DNA of 64,000 nucleotides from Dugong dugon (lineage: Eukaryota > Chordata > Mammalia > Sirenia > Dugongidae). The stretch is taken from assembly GCA_030035585.1 (NCBI GenBank), contig CM057462.1, forward strand, positions 94,571,234-94,635,233, written 5' to 3'. Both the position numbers and the translations under genes were made by a program. The notes beneath the pieces were generated by a model. The model did not search any database and was not told the origin of the DNA. It saw only the letters and a list, made by a program, of their open reading frames with translations. Each line of letters starts with the position of its first letter. Position 1 is the stretch's first letter. Positions 43,676 through 53,545 of the stretch are shown in pieces.

Positions 43676-45268
43676 GTTGTTGTTAGGTTCCACTGAGTCA
43701 GTTCAGACTCATAAAGACCCTACCTACAACAAAATGGAACACTGCTATCCTCACAATCGCTGCTATGTTTGAGCCCATTGTTGCAGCCACTATGTCAATT
43801 CATCTCGTTGAGGGTCTTCCCCTTTTCTGCTGTCCCTCTACTTTACCAAACATGATATCCTTCTCCAGGGATTCGTCCCTACTGATAACATGTTCAAACT
43901 ATATGAGACCAGGTCTTGCCGTTCTCACTCCAAAGAGCATTCTGGCTGTACTTCTTCCAATACAGATTTGTTTGTTCTTCTGGCAGTCCATATTATATTC
44001 AGTATTCTTCACCAACACCACAATTCAAAGGCATCAGTTCTTCTTGGATCTTCCTTATTCATTGTCCAACTTTCGCATGCATACAAGGTGATTGAAAATA
44101 CCTGGCTTAGGTCAGGCGCATCTTAGTCCTAAAAGTGACATCTTTTGCTTTTTAACACTTTTAGAGAAGCCTTTTGCAGCAGATCTGCCTAATGCAATAC
44201 ACCGTTTGATTTCTTGACTGTTGCTTCCATGACAATTGATTGTGGATCCAAGTAAAATGAAATCCTTGACAACTTCAGTATTTTCTCCATTTACCAGGAT
44301 GTTGCTTATTGGTCCAGTTGTGAGGATTTTTGTTTTCTTTATTTTGAGGTGTAATCCATACTGAAGGCTATAGTCTTTGATCTTCATCAGTAAGTGCTTC
44401 AAGTTCTCTTTGCTTTCAGCAAGCAAAATTATGTCATCTGTATATCACAGATTGTTAAAGAGTCTTCCTCCTATCCTCATACCTCGTTCTTCTTCATATA
44501 TTCCACCTTCTCATATTATTTGCTCAGTGTACAGATTGAATAAATATGACAAAAATACAACCCTGACACACACTTTTCCTGATTTTAAACCATGTGGTAT
44601 TCAATTGTTCTGTTCCAATGACTGTCTCTTGGTCTGTGTACAGGACTCCTCATGAGCACAATTAAGTGTTCTAGAATTCCCATTCTTCACAATATTATCC
44701 ATAATTTGTTATGATACACACAGTCAAATGCCTTAGCATAGTCAATAAAACATAGGTAAACATCTTTCTGATATTCTCTGCTTTCAGTCAAGATCCATCT
44801 GACATCAGCAATGGTATCCCTTATTCCATGACCTCTTCTGAATCTGGCTGGAATTTCTGGCAGTTCCCTGTTGACATACTGCTGCAACAGCTTTTGAATG
44901 ATCTTCAGGAAAATTTTTCTTGCATGTGAGATCAATGAATCGTTCGATAATTTCCTCATTCTGTTGGATCACTTTTCTTTGGAATGGGCACAAATGTGGA
45001 TCTCTTGCAGTCAGTTGGCCAGGTAGCTGTCTTCCAGATTTCTTGGCATAAACCAGTGAGCGCTTCCAGTGTTGCATCGTTTGCTCAAACATCTCAGTTG
45101 GTATTCCGTCAATTCCCGGAGCCTTGTTTTTGCCAATTACTTCAAGGCAGCGTGGACTTCTTCCTTCAGTACCATCAGTTCTTGATCATATGCTACCTCC
45201 TGAAATGGTTGGATGCCAACCAATTCTTTTTGGTACAGTAACTCTGTGTATTCCTGCCATCTTCTTTT
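43676..45268 (-). mobile_element. RTE/BovB-clade LINE copy D, 3' part
   Basis: 3' terminus tttgttgttgttaggttcca at 43676. RT pieces at 44112-44426 and 44687-44959. The palm motif CFIDYAKAF is intact, but YADD is changed to YTDD and a stop precedes it (about 44415-44440). Interrupted at 45268 by L1-C; continues at 53546. Confidence 0.9.
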
Positions 45269-46807
45269 TTTATTTTATTTTCTTTAGTTTTTTTTTTATT
45301 TTATTTTATTTTTTATTTTTTTATTTTTATATATTTTATTGTACTTCAGGTGAAAGCTTACAGAGCAAATAGTTTCTCATGAAATAGTAGTACACATGTT
45401 GTTCTATGACATTGGTTAACAACCCCACAACGTATTAAGCCTCTAAATTCTCAACCTTTTTTTTTGATGAAAATTACAGATGGCCAAAGATACACCGTTT
45501 CAAAAATTCCTACATTCACAGTTCAGTGACATTGACTACGCTCTTCCAACTGTGCTGTTATTCTCACTTAAGATGAAGGCTTACAGAACAAAATAGTTTT
45601 TCATTTAACAGTTACTACACATGTTGCCCTATGACAATGGTTAACAATCTCACAGCACATCAAGAATATCCTTACTCCACCTTGTGTTCCCTATCACCAG
45701 GGGGCTTCCTTGTCCCCTTCTGTCTTCTGGACCTTGTCAGTGGACTATTGTACCTCTTTAGTCTCATTTGTTTATTTATTTATTTATTTATTTTTATTTT
45801 ATTTAAACACCATTTCAAAACTTTTTACTTACACATTTAAGTGATATTGACTATGCTCTTCCAATTGTGCTGCCATTCTCGCCCAAGATGAAGGCTTACA
45901 GGACAAAACAGCCTCCCATTTAATAGTTACTACAAATGTTGCCCTATAGCAGTGGTCAACAATGTCACAATACATCGACAGTGTCCTTATTCAGTTTGTG
46001 TTCCTTATCATCAGTTTCCTACTCTCCCTCTGCCTTCTGGCCCTTGTCACCGGACTCCTGTACATCGTTAGTCCCATTTAGTTTTACTGGGGTGTCCATT
46101 CCCAGGCTTAACATCGAACCTTGAAGGTAACTTCACCTCTGAGCTGAAAGGGTGTCTGGGGGGCCACACTCTCGAGGTTTCTCTAGTATTCTCTAGGCCA
46201 GTATATCTGGTCTTCTTTTTTTTTTTTGGGAGTTAAAATTATGCTCTACATCCTACTCCAGCTCTGCCCAGAACCCTCTGTTGTGATCCTGGTCAGAGGA
46301 GTCATTGGTGGTAGCCGGGCACCATCCAGCTGTACTGGGCTCAGTCCCGTGGAGGCCTTGGTAGCTGTGGACCATTAGTCCTTTGGACTAATCTTTTCCT
46401 TGTATCCTGTTCTCTTCGTTCTCCCTTGTTCCCGAAGGGATGAGATCAGTGGAGTATCTTAGATGGCCGCTCATAGGCTTTTAAGACCCCAGACACTACT
46501 CACCAAGGTAGAATGTAGAGCATTATCTTTATAAGTAGTGTCATGCCAATTGAGCTAGATGTTCCCCGAGATCATGGTCCCCAGAGCCCTCCGTCCAACA
46601 ACTCAGTCCCTCGGGGGTTTTCGATGTGTCTATAGGGCCTCCATGACCTTTCCTTGTGCAGGTTGTGTTAGTTTCCCCTGTACTATGTACTATCTCATCT
46701 CTCACCCAAGTTACCACTTACCTATTACCTATTTAGTATCCCCCCCCCCCATCCCTGGTAACCAACAAGGATTGTTACATTTTGCATGTGAATTTTTTCA
46801 TGGGTTT
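45265..46807 (-). mobile_element. L1-C 3'UTR with three tandem units
   Basis: Long 3'UTR (1.54 kb). Three diverged copies of a unit lie at 45346-45440, 45570-45680 and 45885-45995 (plus strand: 'gatgaaggcttacagaacaa', 'gttactacacatgttgccct', 'gacaatggttaacaatctca'). A poly(C) run at 46741-46750 (G-run on the sense strand) lies near the ORF2 stop, as in the polypurine tract of other L1s. A (TTTA)n run is at 45770-45800. Confidence 0.85.
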
Positions 46808-49800
46808 TTACAATAGAGGTCTCATACAATATTTGTCCTTTTGTGATTGACTTATTTCACTCAGCATGATGTCCTCCAGTTTCATCCATGTTATGAGATG
46901 GTTCACCGATTCATTGTTCTTTCTCGTTGCATAGTACTCCATTGTGTGTATGTACCATAGTTTGTGTATCCATTCGTCTGTTGATGGACATCGAGGTTGT
47001 TTCCATCGTTTTGCTATTGTGAATAATGCTGCCATGAACATAGGTGTGCATATGTCTATTCGAGTGATGACTCTTATTTCTCTAGGATATATTCCTAGGA
47101 GTGGGATTGCTGGATCGAATGGTACGTCTATTTCTAGCTTTCTGAGGAAACGCCATATCATTTTCCAAAATGGCTGTATCATTTTGCATTCCCACCAGCA
47201 GTGTATAAAAGTTCTCGTCTCCCCGCAGCCCCTCCAACATTTGTTATTTCCAGTGTTTTTGATTCGTGCCAGTAATGCCGGGGTGAGATGGTATCTCATT
47301 GTGGTTTTAATTTGCATTTCTCTAATGGCTAGTGAACGCGAGCATTTCCTCATGTGTCTGTTGGCCATTTGGATGTCTTCCTTGGTGAAGTGTCTGTTCA
47401 TTTCCTTTGCCCATTTTTTGATAGGATTGGTTGTCTTTTTGTTGTAGAGGTGTTGGATTTTCTTGTAGATTATGGAGATTAGACCTTTGTCTGACTTGTA
47501 CTGTCCAAAAATTTTTTCCCAGTCTGTAGGTTCTCTTTTAACTCTTTTGGTGAAATCTTTTGAAGAGCATAGATGTTTGATTTTTAGAAGATCCCAATTA
47601 TCTAGTTTATCTGTTGGGTTTTTTGTGTTGATGTCTATGGTTTGTATCCTGTTAATGCCATGTATTAAGGTCTGAAGTGTTGGTCCTATTTTTTCTTCTA
47701 TGAATTTTATAGTTTGAGGCTTTATATTCAGGTCTTTGATCCATTTTGAAGTAGTTTTTGTATATGGTGTGAGGTATGGGTCCTGTTTCATTTTTCTACA
47801 AATGGATATCCAGTTTTGCCAGCACCATTTGTTAAAAAGACTGTCTTTTCCCCATTTGATGTATTTTGGGCCCTTGTCAAAAATCAGGTGACTGTAGGTG
47901 GATGGATTTACATCTGAGTTCTCAATTCTGTTCCATTGGTCAATGTCTCTGTTGTTGTACCAGTACCAGGCTGTTTTGAGTACTGTAGCTGTATAGTAGG
48001 TTCTCAAGTCAGGTAGTGTAAGTCCTCCAACTTTATTCATCTTCTTCAGTAGTGCTTTACTTATTCGGGGTTTCTTCCCTTTCCATATAAAGTTAATAAT
48101 TAGTTTTTCCATCTCTTTGAAGAATGTTGTTGGTATTTGTATCGGGATTGCATTGTATTTGTAGATTGCTTTAGGTAGAATTGCCATTTTCACAATGTTG
48201 AGTCTGCCTATCCATGAGCATGGTATGTTTTTCCATTTATGTAGATCCCTTTGGGTTTCATGCAGCAGTGTTTTGTAGTTTTCTTTGTATAGGTCTTTTA
48301 TATTCCTGGTCAGATTTATTCCTAAGTATTTTATCTTTTTAGGGGCTATTGAAAATGGTATTGATTTCCTGATCTCCTTTTCATCGTTCTCTTTACCGGT
48401 GTATAGGAATCCAACTGATTTTTGAATGTTTATCTTGTATCCTGTTACTCTGCTGAATCTTTCTATTAGTTCCAGTAAATTTCTCGTGGAGTCTTTAGGG
48501 TTTTCTATGTATAGTATCATATCATCTGCAAACAGGGAGAGTTTAACTTCTTCATTACCAATTTGGATGCCCTTTATTTCTTTCTCTTGCCTTACTGCTC
48601 TAGCTAGAACTTCCAGCACAATGTTAAATAGGAGTGGTGATAAAGGGCATCCTTGTCTTGTTCCTGTTTTCAGGGGGAATGTTTTCAGCCTTTCTCCATT
48701 AAGAATGATGTTGGCTGTTGGTTTTGCATAGATGCCCTTTATTATGTTGAGAAATTTCCCTTCTATACCTATTTTATTGAGAGCTTTTATCAGGAATGGG
48801 TGTTGGACTTTGTCAAATGCCTTTTCTGCATCAATTGAGATAATCATGTGATTTTTTTCTTTCCTTTTATTTATGTGCTGGATTACGTTGATGGATTTTC
48901 TAATGTTAAACCATCCTTGCATACCTGGTATGAATCCTACTTGGTCGTGGTGTATTATTTTTTTGATATGATACTGAATTCTATTGGCTAGAATTTTGTT
49001 CAGAATTTTTGCATCTATATTCATGAGAGATATTGGTCTGTAATTTTCTTTTTTTGTGATGTCTTTGCCTGGTTTTGGTATCAGCGTTATGCTGGCTTCA
49101 TAGAATGAATTTGGAAGTGTTGCTTCCTCTTGTATGCTCTGAAATAACTTGAGTAGAACTGGTATGAGCTCTTCTGTAAATGTTTTGTAGAATTCTCCAG
49201 TGAAGCCATCTGGGCCAGGACTTTTTTTGGTTGGGAGTTTTTTTATTACCTTTTCAATCTCTTCTCTTGTTATGGGTCTGTTCAGATTTTCAATATCACT
49301 TTGTTGTAGTTTGGGTAGGCCATATGTTTCTAGAAATTTATCCATTTCCTCTAGGTTTTCAAATTTGTTGGAATATAGTTTTTCATAATATTCTGTTATA
49401 ATCCTTTTTATTTCAGTTGGGTCTGTTGTAATGTCCCCCATTTCATTTCTTATTTGGGTTATTTGTGCCCTCTGCTGTTTTTCTTTTGTCAGTCTGGCCA
49501 GTGGTTTGTCGATTTTGTTGATTCTTTCAAAGAACCAACTTTTGGTTTTGTTGATTCTTTCTATTGTTTTTCTGTTCTCTATTTCATTGATTTCTGCTCT
49601 GATCTTTACTATTTCCTTTCTTCTGGTGGTTGTAGGCTTTTTTTGTTGTTCTCTTTCTATTTGTTTGAGTTCTGTAGTTAATGTTTTGATTTTGTCCCTT
49701 TCTTCTTTTTTGATATGTGCATCTATTGCTAGAAATTGTCCTCTGAGGACTGCCTTTGCTGTGTCCCAAAGGTTTTGGTAGGATGTGTTTTCATTTTCAT

Positions 49801-50629
49801 TTGATTCTAGGAATTTTTTAATTCCATCTCTGATTTCTTCTATTACCCATTGATGTGTAAGCAGATTATTATTCAGTTTCCATGTGTTTGATTTTTTTTC
49901 CTTGCTCTTTCTAGTGTTAATTTCTACCTTGATGGCATTGTGGTCAGAGAAGATACTGTGAATTATCTCAGCATTTTGGATCTTGTTGAGGATTGCTCTG
50001 TGGCCTAAGATGTGGTCTATTCTGGAGAACGTTCCATGTGCATTGGAAAAGAATGTGTACTTTGCAGCGGTTGGATGGATTGTTCTATATATGTCTATGA
50101 GGTCCAGTTGGCTGATTGTGTCCTTTAGGTCTTCTGTATCTTTGCTGAGTTTCTTTTTAGTTGTTCTGTCCTTTACTGAGAGTGGTGTGTTGAAGTCTCC
50201 TACTATTATTGTGGAACTGTCAATTTCTCTTTTCAGTGCTGTTAGAGTTTGTTTTATGTATTTTGGAGCCCTGTCATTGGGTGCATAGATATTTATTATG
50301 GTTATGTCTTCATGATGGATCATCCCCTTAATCATTATATAGTGTCCTTCTTTGTCTTTTATGGTAGATTTTGTTTTAAAGTCTATTTTATCTGAGATTA
50401 GAATTGCCACTCCTGCTCTTTTTTGATAGTTGTTAGCTTGATATATTTTTTTCCAACCTTTGATTTTTAATAAATTCACATCTTTGTTTCTAAGATGTGT
50501 CTCTTGTAGACAGCAAATAGATGGATCCTGTTTTCTTATCCATTCTGCCACTCTCCGTCGCTTTATGGGTGCATTGAGTCCATTTACGTTCAGTGTAATT
50601 ATTGATAGATGTGAGTTTGTTGCTGTCAT
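46808..50629 (-). CDS. ORF2: L1-C ORF2: endonuclease-reverse transcriptase, intact
   Basis: 1,273 residues, very close to the 1,275 of human L1 ORF2p. It nicks target DNA and copies L1 RNA at the nick, in the nucleus. Endonuclease (1-240): Asn14, Glu43 (LQETHL), Asp145 and Asn147 (VGDFN), Asp205 and His230 (FSDHN) are all present at the same numbers as in the human protein. RT (about 500-770): [20 protein letters not shown] with Asp600, [14 protein letters not shown], and [10 protein letters not shown] with FADD at 700-703. C-terminal cysteine motif Cys1131, Cys1135, His1143, Cys1148. The start ATG at 50629 is supported by the same position in L1-A and by the N-terminal motif. No stop or frameshift, so the protein looks competent, though the partner ORF1 of this copy is broken. 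Confidence 0.96.
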   Translation of the reverse strand: MTATNSHLSIITLNVNGLNAPIKRRRVAEWIRKQDPSICCLQETHLRNKDVNLLKIKGWKKIYQANNYQKRAGVAILISDKIDFKTKSTIKDKEGHYIMIKGMIHHEDITIINIYAPNDRAPKYIKQTLTALKREIDSSTIIVGDFNTPLSVKDRTTKKKLSKDTEDLKDTISQLDLIDIYRTIHPTAAKYTFFSNAHGTFSRIDHILGHRAILNKIQNAEIIHSIFSDHNAIKVEINTRKSKEKKSNTWKLNNNLLTHQWVIEEIRDGIKKFLESNENENTSYQNLWDTAKAVLRGQFLAIDAHIKKEERDKIKTLTTELKQIEREQQKKPTTTRRKEIVKIRAEINEIENRKTIERINKTKSWFFERINKIDKPLARLTKEKQQRAQITQIRNEMGDITTDPTEIKRIITEYYEKLYSNKFENLEEMDKFLETYGLPKLQQSDIENLNRPITREEIEKVIKKLPTKKSPGPDGFTGEFYKTFTEELIPVLLKLFQSIQEEATLPNSFYEASITLIPKPGKDITKKENYRPISLMNIDAKILNKILANRIQYHIKKIIHHDQVGFIPGMQGWFNIRKSINVIQHINKRKEKNHMIISIDAEKAFDKVQHPFLIKALNKIGIEGKFLNIIKGIYAKPTANIILNGERLKTFPLKTGTRQGCPLSPLLFNIVLEVLARAVRQEKEIKGIQIGNEEVKLSLFADDMILYIENPKDSTRNLLELIERFSRVTGYKINIQKSVGFLYTGKENDEKEIRKSIPFSIAPKKIKYLGINLTRNIKDLYKENYKTLLHETQRDLHKWKNIPCSWIGRLNIVKMAILPKAIYKYNAIPIQIPTTFFKEMEKLIINFIWKGKKPRISKALLKKMNKVGGLTLPDLRTYYTATVLKTAWYWYNNRDIDQWNRIENSDVNPSTYSHLIFDKGPKYIKWGKDSLFNKWCWQNWISICRKMKQDPYLTPYTKTTSKWIKDLNIKPQTIKFIEEKIGPTLQTLIHGINRIQTIDINTKNPTDKLDNWDLLKIKHLCSSKDFTKRVKREPTDWEKIFGQYKSDKGLISIIYKKIQHLYNKKTTNPIKKWAKEMNRHFTKEDIQMANRHMRKCSRSLAIREMQIKTTMRYHLTPALLARIKNTGNNKCWRGCGETRTFIHCWWECKMIQPFWKMIWRFLRKLEIDVPFDPAIPLLGIYPREIRVITRIDICTPMFMAALFTIAKRWKQPRCPSTDEWIHKLWYIHTMEYYATRKNNESVNHLITWMKLEDIMLSEISQSQKDKYCMRPLL

Positions 50630-50817
50630 TTTGTAGTGCTTTTTTTTGTGATGCTGAAGTTTTCTTTGTTCTTCTTACTCTCTTGTGCTGAGTTCCTTTT
50701 GTTTGTGGATTTTGTGTTCATTTCTTTTGTTTTTGTAGGTTTTGTTTTTGTTGAGACTTTATGTTTTTCGTCTTTATTTTTATGAGTTGGTTTGTTAACT
50801 TTTTTTGTGGTTACCAT
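50626..50817 (-). CDS. Lys/Thr-rich small ORF in L1 spacer, overlaps ORF2 start
   Basis: 63 codons beginning MVTTKKVNK and ending KKSTTK. Its TGA stop overlaps the ORF2 start codon in ATGA. It lies in the unusually long (431 bp) ORF1-ORF2 spacer. Composition is Lys, Thr, Asn and Ser rich, which the A-rich DNA alone may explain. The equivalent region of L1-A is interrupted by a stop, though ATGA at the ORF2 start is kept. It may be chance; a role in reinitiation at ORF2 is only an idea. Confidence 0.3.
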   Translation of the reverse strand: MVTTKKVNKPTHKNKDEKHKVSTKTKPTKTKEMNTKSTNKRNSAQESKKNKENFSITKKSTTK

Positions 50818-51060
50818 GAATTTTACCCTTATCTTTATAATTTTGAAGCAGTCTACCGTTACTTGGTATCGCCTTGCCTTCTTCTCCTTTAGAAGGTTCT
50901 ATACCTATGCCGTTTGTTCCCTCTTTCATTGTTTTGATGTTGTTGTCATCCTTTGATTGATTTCTCTGATTCCCTGTTGTATATCTTTTGTTTTTGGAAA
51001 GTCGTCTGTAGTTCAGTTCCTAGAATGGTATCTGGTTCATGTGAACCTGCGTCCTAGGTC
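50630..51060 (-). other. L1-C ORF1-ORF2 spacer
   Basis: 431 bp, against 63 bp in human L1. A-rich on the sense strand. Includes a short direct repeat cctaggtcctaggtcctg near the end of ORF1 (51052-51070) and the small ORF at 50626-50817. Confidence 0.8.
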
Positions 51061-52108
51061 CTAGGTCCTGCCTGAGGGCTGAAGCTGTTTGTCCTCAGAT
51101 CGAAGAACTCCCTTTAATAATTCTTGTAAGTTTGGTTTGACTTTTGCATATTCCTTTAGTTTCTGTTTATCTGGAAATGACCTAATTTCACCATCAAATC
51201 TGAATGAGAGTTTTGCAGGATATATTATTCTTGGCTGACAATTTTTTTCTTTCAAGATTTTATATATGTCATCCCATTGCCTCTTGCCTGCATGGTTTCT
51301 GCTGAATAATCTGAGCTTAGTCTTATTGTTTCTCCTCTGTATGTGACTTCTTGTTTTTCACGAGCTGCTCTCAGGATTCTTTGTTTGTCTTTAGTTTTAG
51401 TGAGTGTGAATATGATATGTCTTGGTGATTTTCTTTTGGGGTCTCTTCTATATGGGGTTCGTTGAGCTTCTTGGATGGCCAGCTTTTCATCTTTCATGAT
51501 ATTGGGAAAGTTTTCTGTCAGCAGTTCCTCAATGATCCTCTCTGTGTTTTCTGTTTTCTCCCCCTGTTCTGGTATGCCAATCACTCGTAAGTTTTTGCTT
51601 TTAATTGTGTCCCACATAACTCTCAGGGTCTCTTCATTTTTCTTTGTTCTGTTTTCTGAGTTTTCCTGAAACAGAGTTGTATCCAAGTGTTTGTCTTCAG
51701 TTCCACTGATCCTGTCTTCCATGGTTTCAAATCTACTTCTCAGCCTTTCTATGACACCGTCCATTTCTGAAATCTTGTTGTTTATCTTTTGGATTTCTAA
51801 TTGTTGTTTTTTATAATTTCGAGTTGTGAATTCATTTTGGCATTTTGTTCCTGCATCATCTTCCTGAATTCTTCCAATTTTTTGTCTGTATTTTCCATAA
51901 ATTTGTCTATTTTTTCCTCATGTTTGTCAGCTTTTTGCCTCAGTTCTTGGAAAATTCCGAGTATTAGTGATTTGAGTTCCGTATCAGGTACTTCTAGTGC
52001 ATTTTCTTCCACAGGAGAGTTATCTGGTGTTTTAATTTGGACGCCTATTGGAGCCATCTTGTCTTGTTTTTGTAAATGTTTTGATATTGTTTGCTGTTTT
52101 CGGGGCAT
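51061..52108 (-). pseudogene. ORF1: L1-C ORF1, two frameshifts
   Basis: Sense ORF1 encodes the RNA-binding trimeric chaperone of the L1 particle. Three segments in successive frames: 51797-52108 starts MPRKQQTISKHLQK and enters a heptad-rich coiled coil (IFQELRQKADKHEEKIDKF); about 51285-51796 carries the end of the coiled coil and the RRM-type domain (NLRVIGIPEQGEKTEN); 51061-51280 carries the C-terminal domain (YPAKLSFRFDGEIRSF, ending QPSGRT). The first shift is a one-base loss in the A run at 51807-51812, the second a one-base loss near 51281-51284. Total length would be about 350 codons, typical for L1. Both breaks are small, so the copy was probably lost recently, or they may be sequencing errors. 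Confidence 0.88.
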
Positions 52109-52828
52109 TCAGTAGATATTTCTCTCGTTTATTGATTGTAGATTTTTTTTTTTTTTCGTTCTTGTGGTACAGCTGGGAAGATCTAGCTGAGGAGGAGCCA
52201 CTGGGATGGGTTGCTTGTGGCACTCACCGCAGCCACCAGGACGGTCGGTAGTCAGTGCTGGGCAGGTTCCAATAGGGCGTGCCTGCACCGCTTGGTGATG
52301 TGATGTCTAGTGCACGGTGCAGGTAGGTAGGGTGCAGCGGGAAGATGGTTATGTGTGAAGCTAAGCTGGATATGGGAGAGAGGAGAGAGGAGGAGGAGCA
52401 AAAAGCATACAAACATAAAAGAATGCTAGGGGAGCTTGTCGTTGGAATGTACAGATGAGAGACTATGGGATGGAGGAAACCAGAAGGGGGAAGAGAAAGA
52501 AAAGGAAAGAATGACCAAATAAAAATCAGAAAAGTTAAAGAACTGCGAAGTTCCCAGGGATCCCACCGATGCAGCTATGAGGTCTGGGGGAGTCGGTCTC
52601 AATTTTCACAGCTCAGCCTGGCCAGAAGGTACAGAGGCATACATCGCCTGGAATTCTGGGATCAGAAAGAGAAGGAAGAGATAGAGAGACAAGAAATTAA
52701 GCAATGAAGAAAGACAAAAGAGAAAAAGAGGTAAAAGATGACAAAACTAATCAAAAAAGGAAGAAAAATAAAATTGAGAGAAAAAAAAAAAAAAGGGAAA
52801 CACCAGCAGTCAGTGCCTACAAATGGGA

Positions 52829-53210
52829 CCCAGAGAGCCCCCACTCAGGGGCGCGAATTCCAAGAAGCCGGTAGTCTCGGGGTTAAGTGACCGTGGCCAC
52901 GGGAAGCAGAGGGGCGAACGAGCAAAGGCCCTGGGATGCCACCCACACGGGAGCCCAGACCTAGAAACAGCCACACGCCCGCACGCAGCCCTACAGCCCC
53001 GCAGGAGAGAGCAGAGATGGCACTCGGAACCATGCACCCAGGCAAAAGGAGGGGGAAGCGGCAGAAAAAGATTCGCTAGCTGCCAGCAAACGGCTCCCAG
53101 AAAGCCGCCAACCCAGGCGCGCGGAATCCAAGCACCAGCACCCCCCAGCCCAGGGACCCTGGCCACGGAAAGCAGGGGATCCCCAGCTGAGGCGGAGAGG
53201 GGTGGGTGGT
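52829..53210 (-). repeat. Two monomer-like repeats in L1-C 5'UTR
   Basis: Unit 1 begins cccagagagcccccactcag at 52829; unit 2 begins cccagaaagccgccaaccca at 53096. Both then carry gcgcg..aatccaag-like sequence and ggccacgg(g/a)aagcag (52895 and 53161). Offsets of 267 and 266 bp agree. Diverged by many substitutions. Confidence 0.75.
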
Positions 53211-53522
53211 GGGAGAGCGCGCACCGCAGTTTACCGGTCGTTCTGTCTCCGACCAGATGCTCTGCAAGGCTGCTCTCCCGTTTGCTGGTCTCCAATAGGA
53301 ATCCAAGATGGTGGATCCGTGCTGCGTTAGCTGGTAAGGAATCTCTGCCTGAGTCTCTCCTCGCTCTCCGTTCTCTTTTAGTATTCTCACTCCGTTTGGT
53401 GTTTGGCTGAGTTCTTTATCTCTTCATTTGGTGTTCTAGGGTTTCAGGATTGTTGATTCTCTGTTAGGCTTAGTTTTTCAGATCTTTGCTGTGGAGGGAC
53501 GGTGTGGTGTTTCTGCCTAGAG

Positions 53523-53532
53523 CGCCATCTTG
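53523..53532 (-). promoter_or_regulatory. YY1-type site at L1-C 5' end
   Basis: The sense strand reads caagatggcg about 14-23 bases from the element's first base. In human L1 a YY1 site with the same core (AAGATGGC) sits at about +13 to +21 and fixes the transcription start. Function here is inferred from position and core. Confidence 0.65.
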
Positions 53533-53545
53533 CCCAGATGCAGTC

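Larger units (their letters stand above)
45265..53545 (-). mobile_element. L1-C: near full-length young L1
   Basis: 8.28-kb L1 on the minus strand, inserted in RTE copy D. Flanked by a 16-bp target duplication cctgccatcttctttt (45253-45268 and 53546-53561). The duplication places the first nick after TTTT, as L1 endonuclease prefers. In sense order: 5'UTR 52109-53545, ORF1 51061-52108 (broken), spacer 50630-51060, ORF2 46808-50629 (intact), 3'UTR 45265-46807, ending in an A-rich tail (T-rich on the plus strand, 45265-45340). The intact ORF2 and the close match to L1-D indicate a young family. Confidence 0.96.
52109..53545 (-). promoter_or_regulatory. L1-C 5'UTR (promoter region)
   Basis: 1.44 kb between the element's 5' end and the ORF1 start. 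The part at 52820-53330 is GC-rich with many CpG; 52380-52800 is purine-rich on the plus strand. The L1 internal promoter is expected here. Two monomer-like repeats (52829-52960 and 53096-53210) have a period of about 266 bp. Confidence 0.8.

Noticed and set aside
46944..47447. 167-codon plus-strand ORF, and several more at 47.4-50.3 and 61.9-63.8 kb
   Set aside because: All are antisense shadows of the L1 ORF2 coding strand, present in both L1-C and L1-D for that reason alone.
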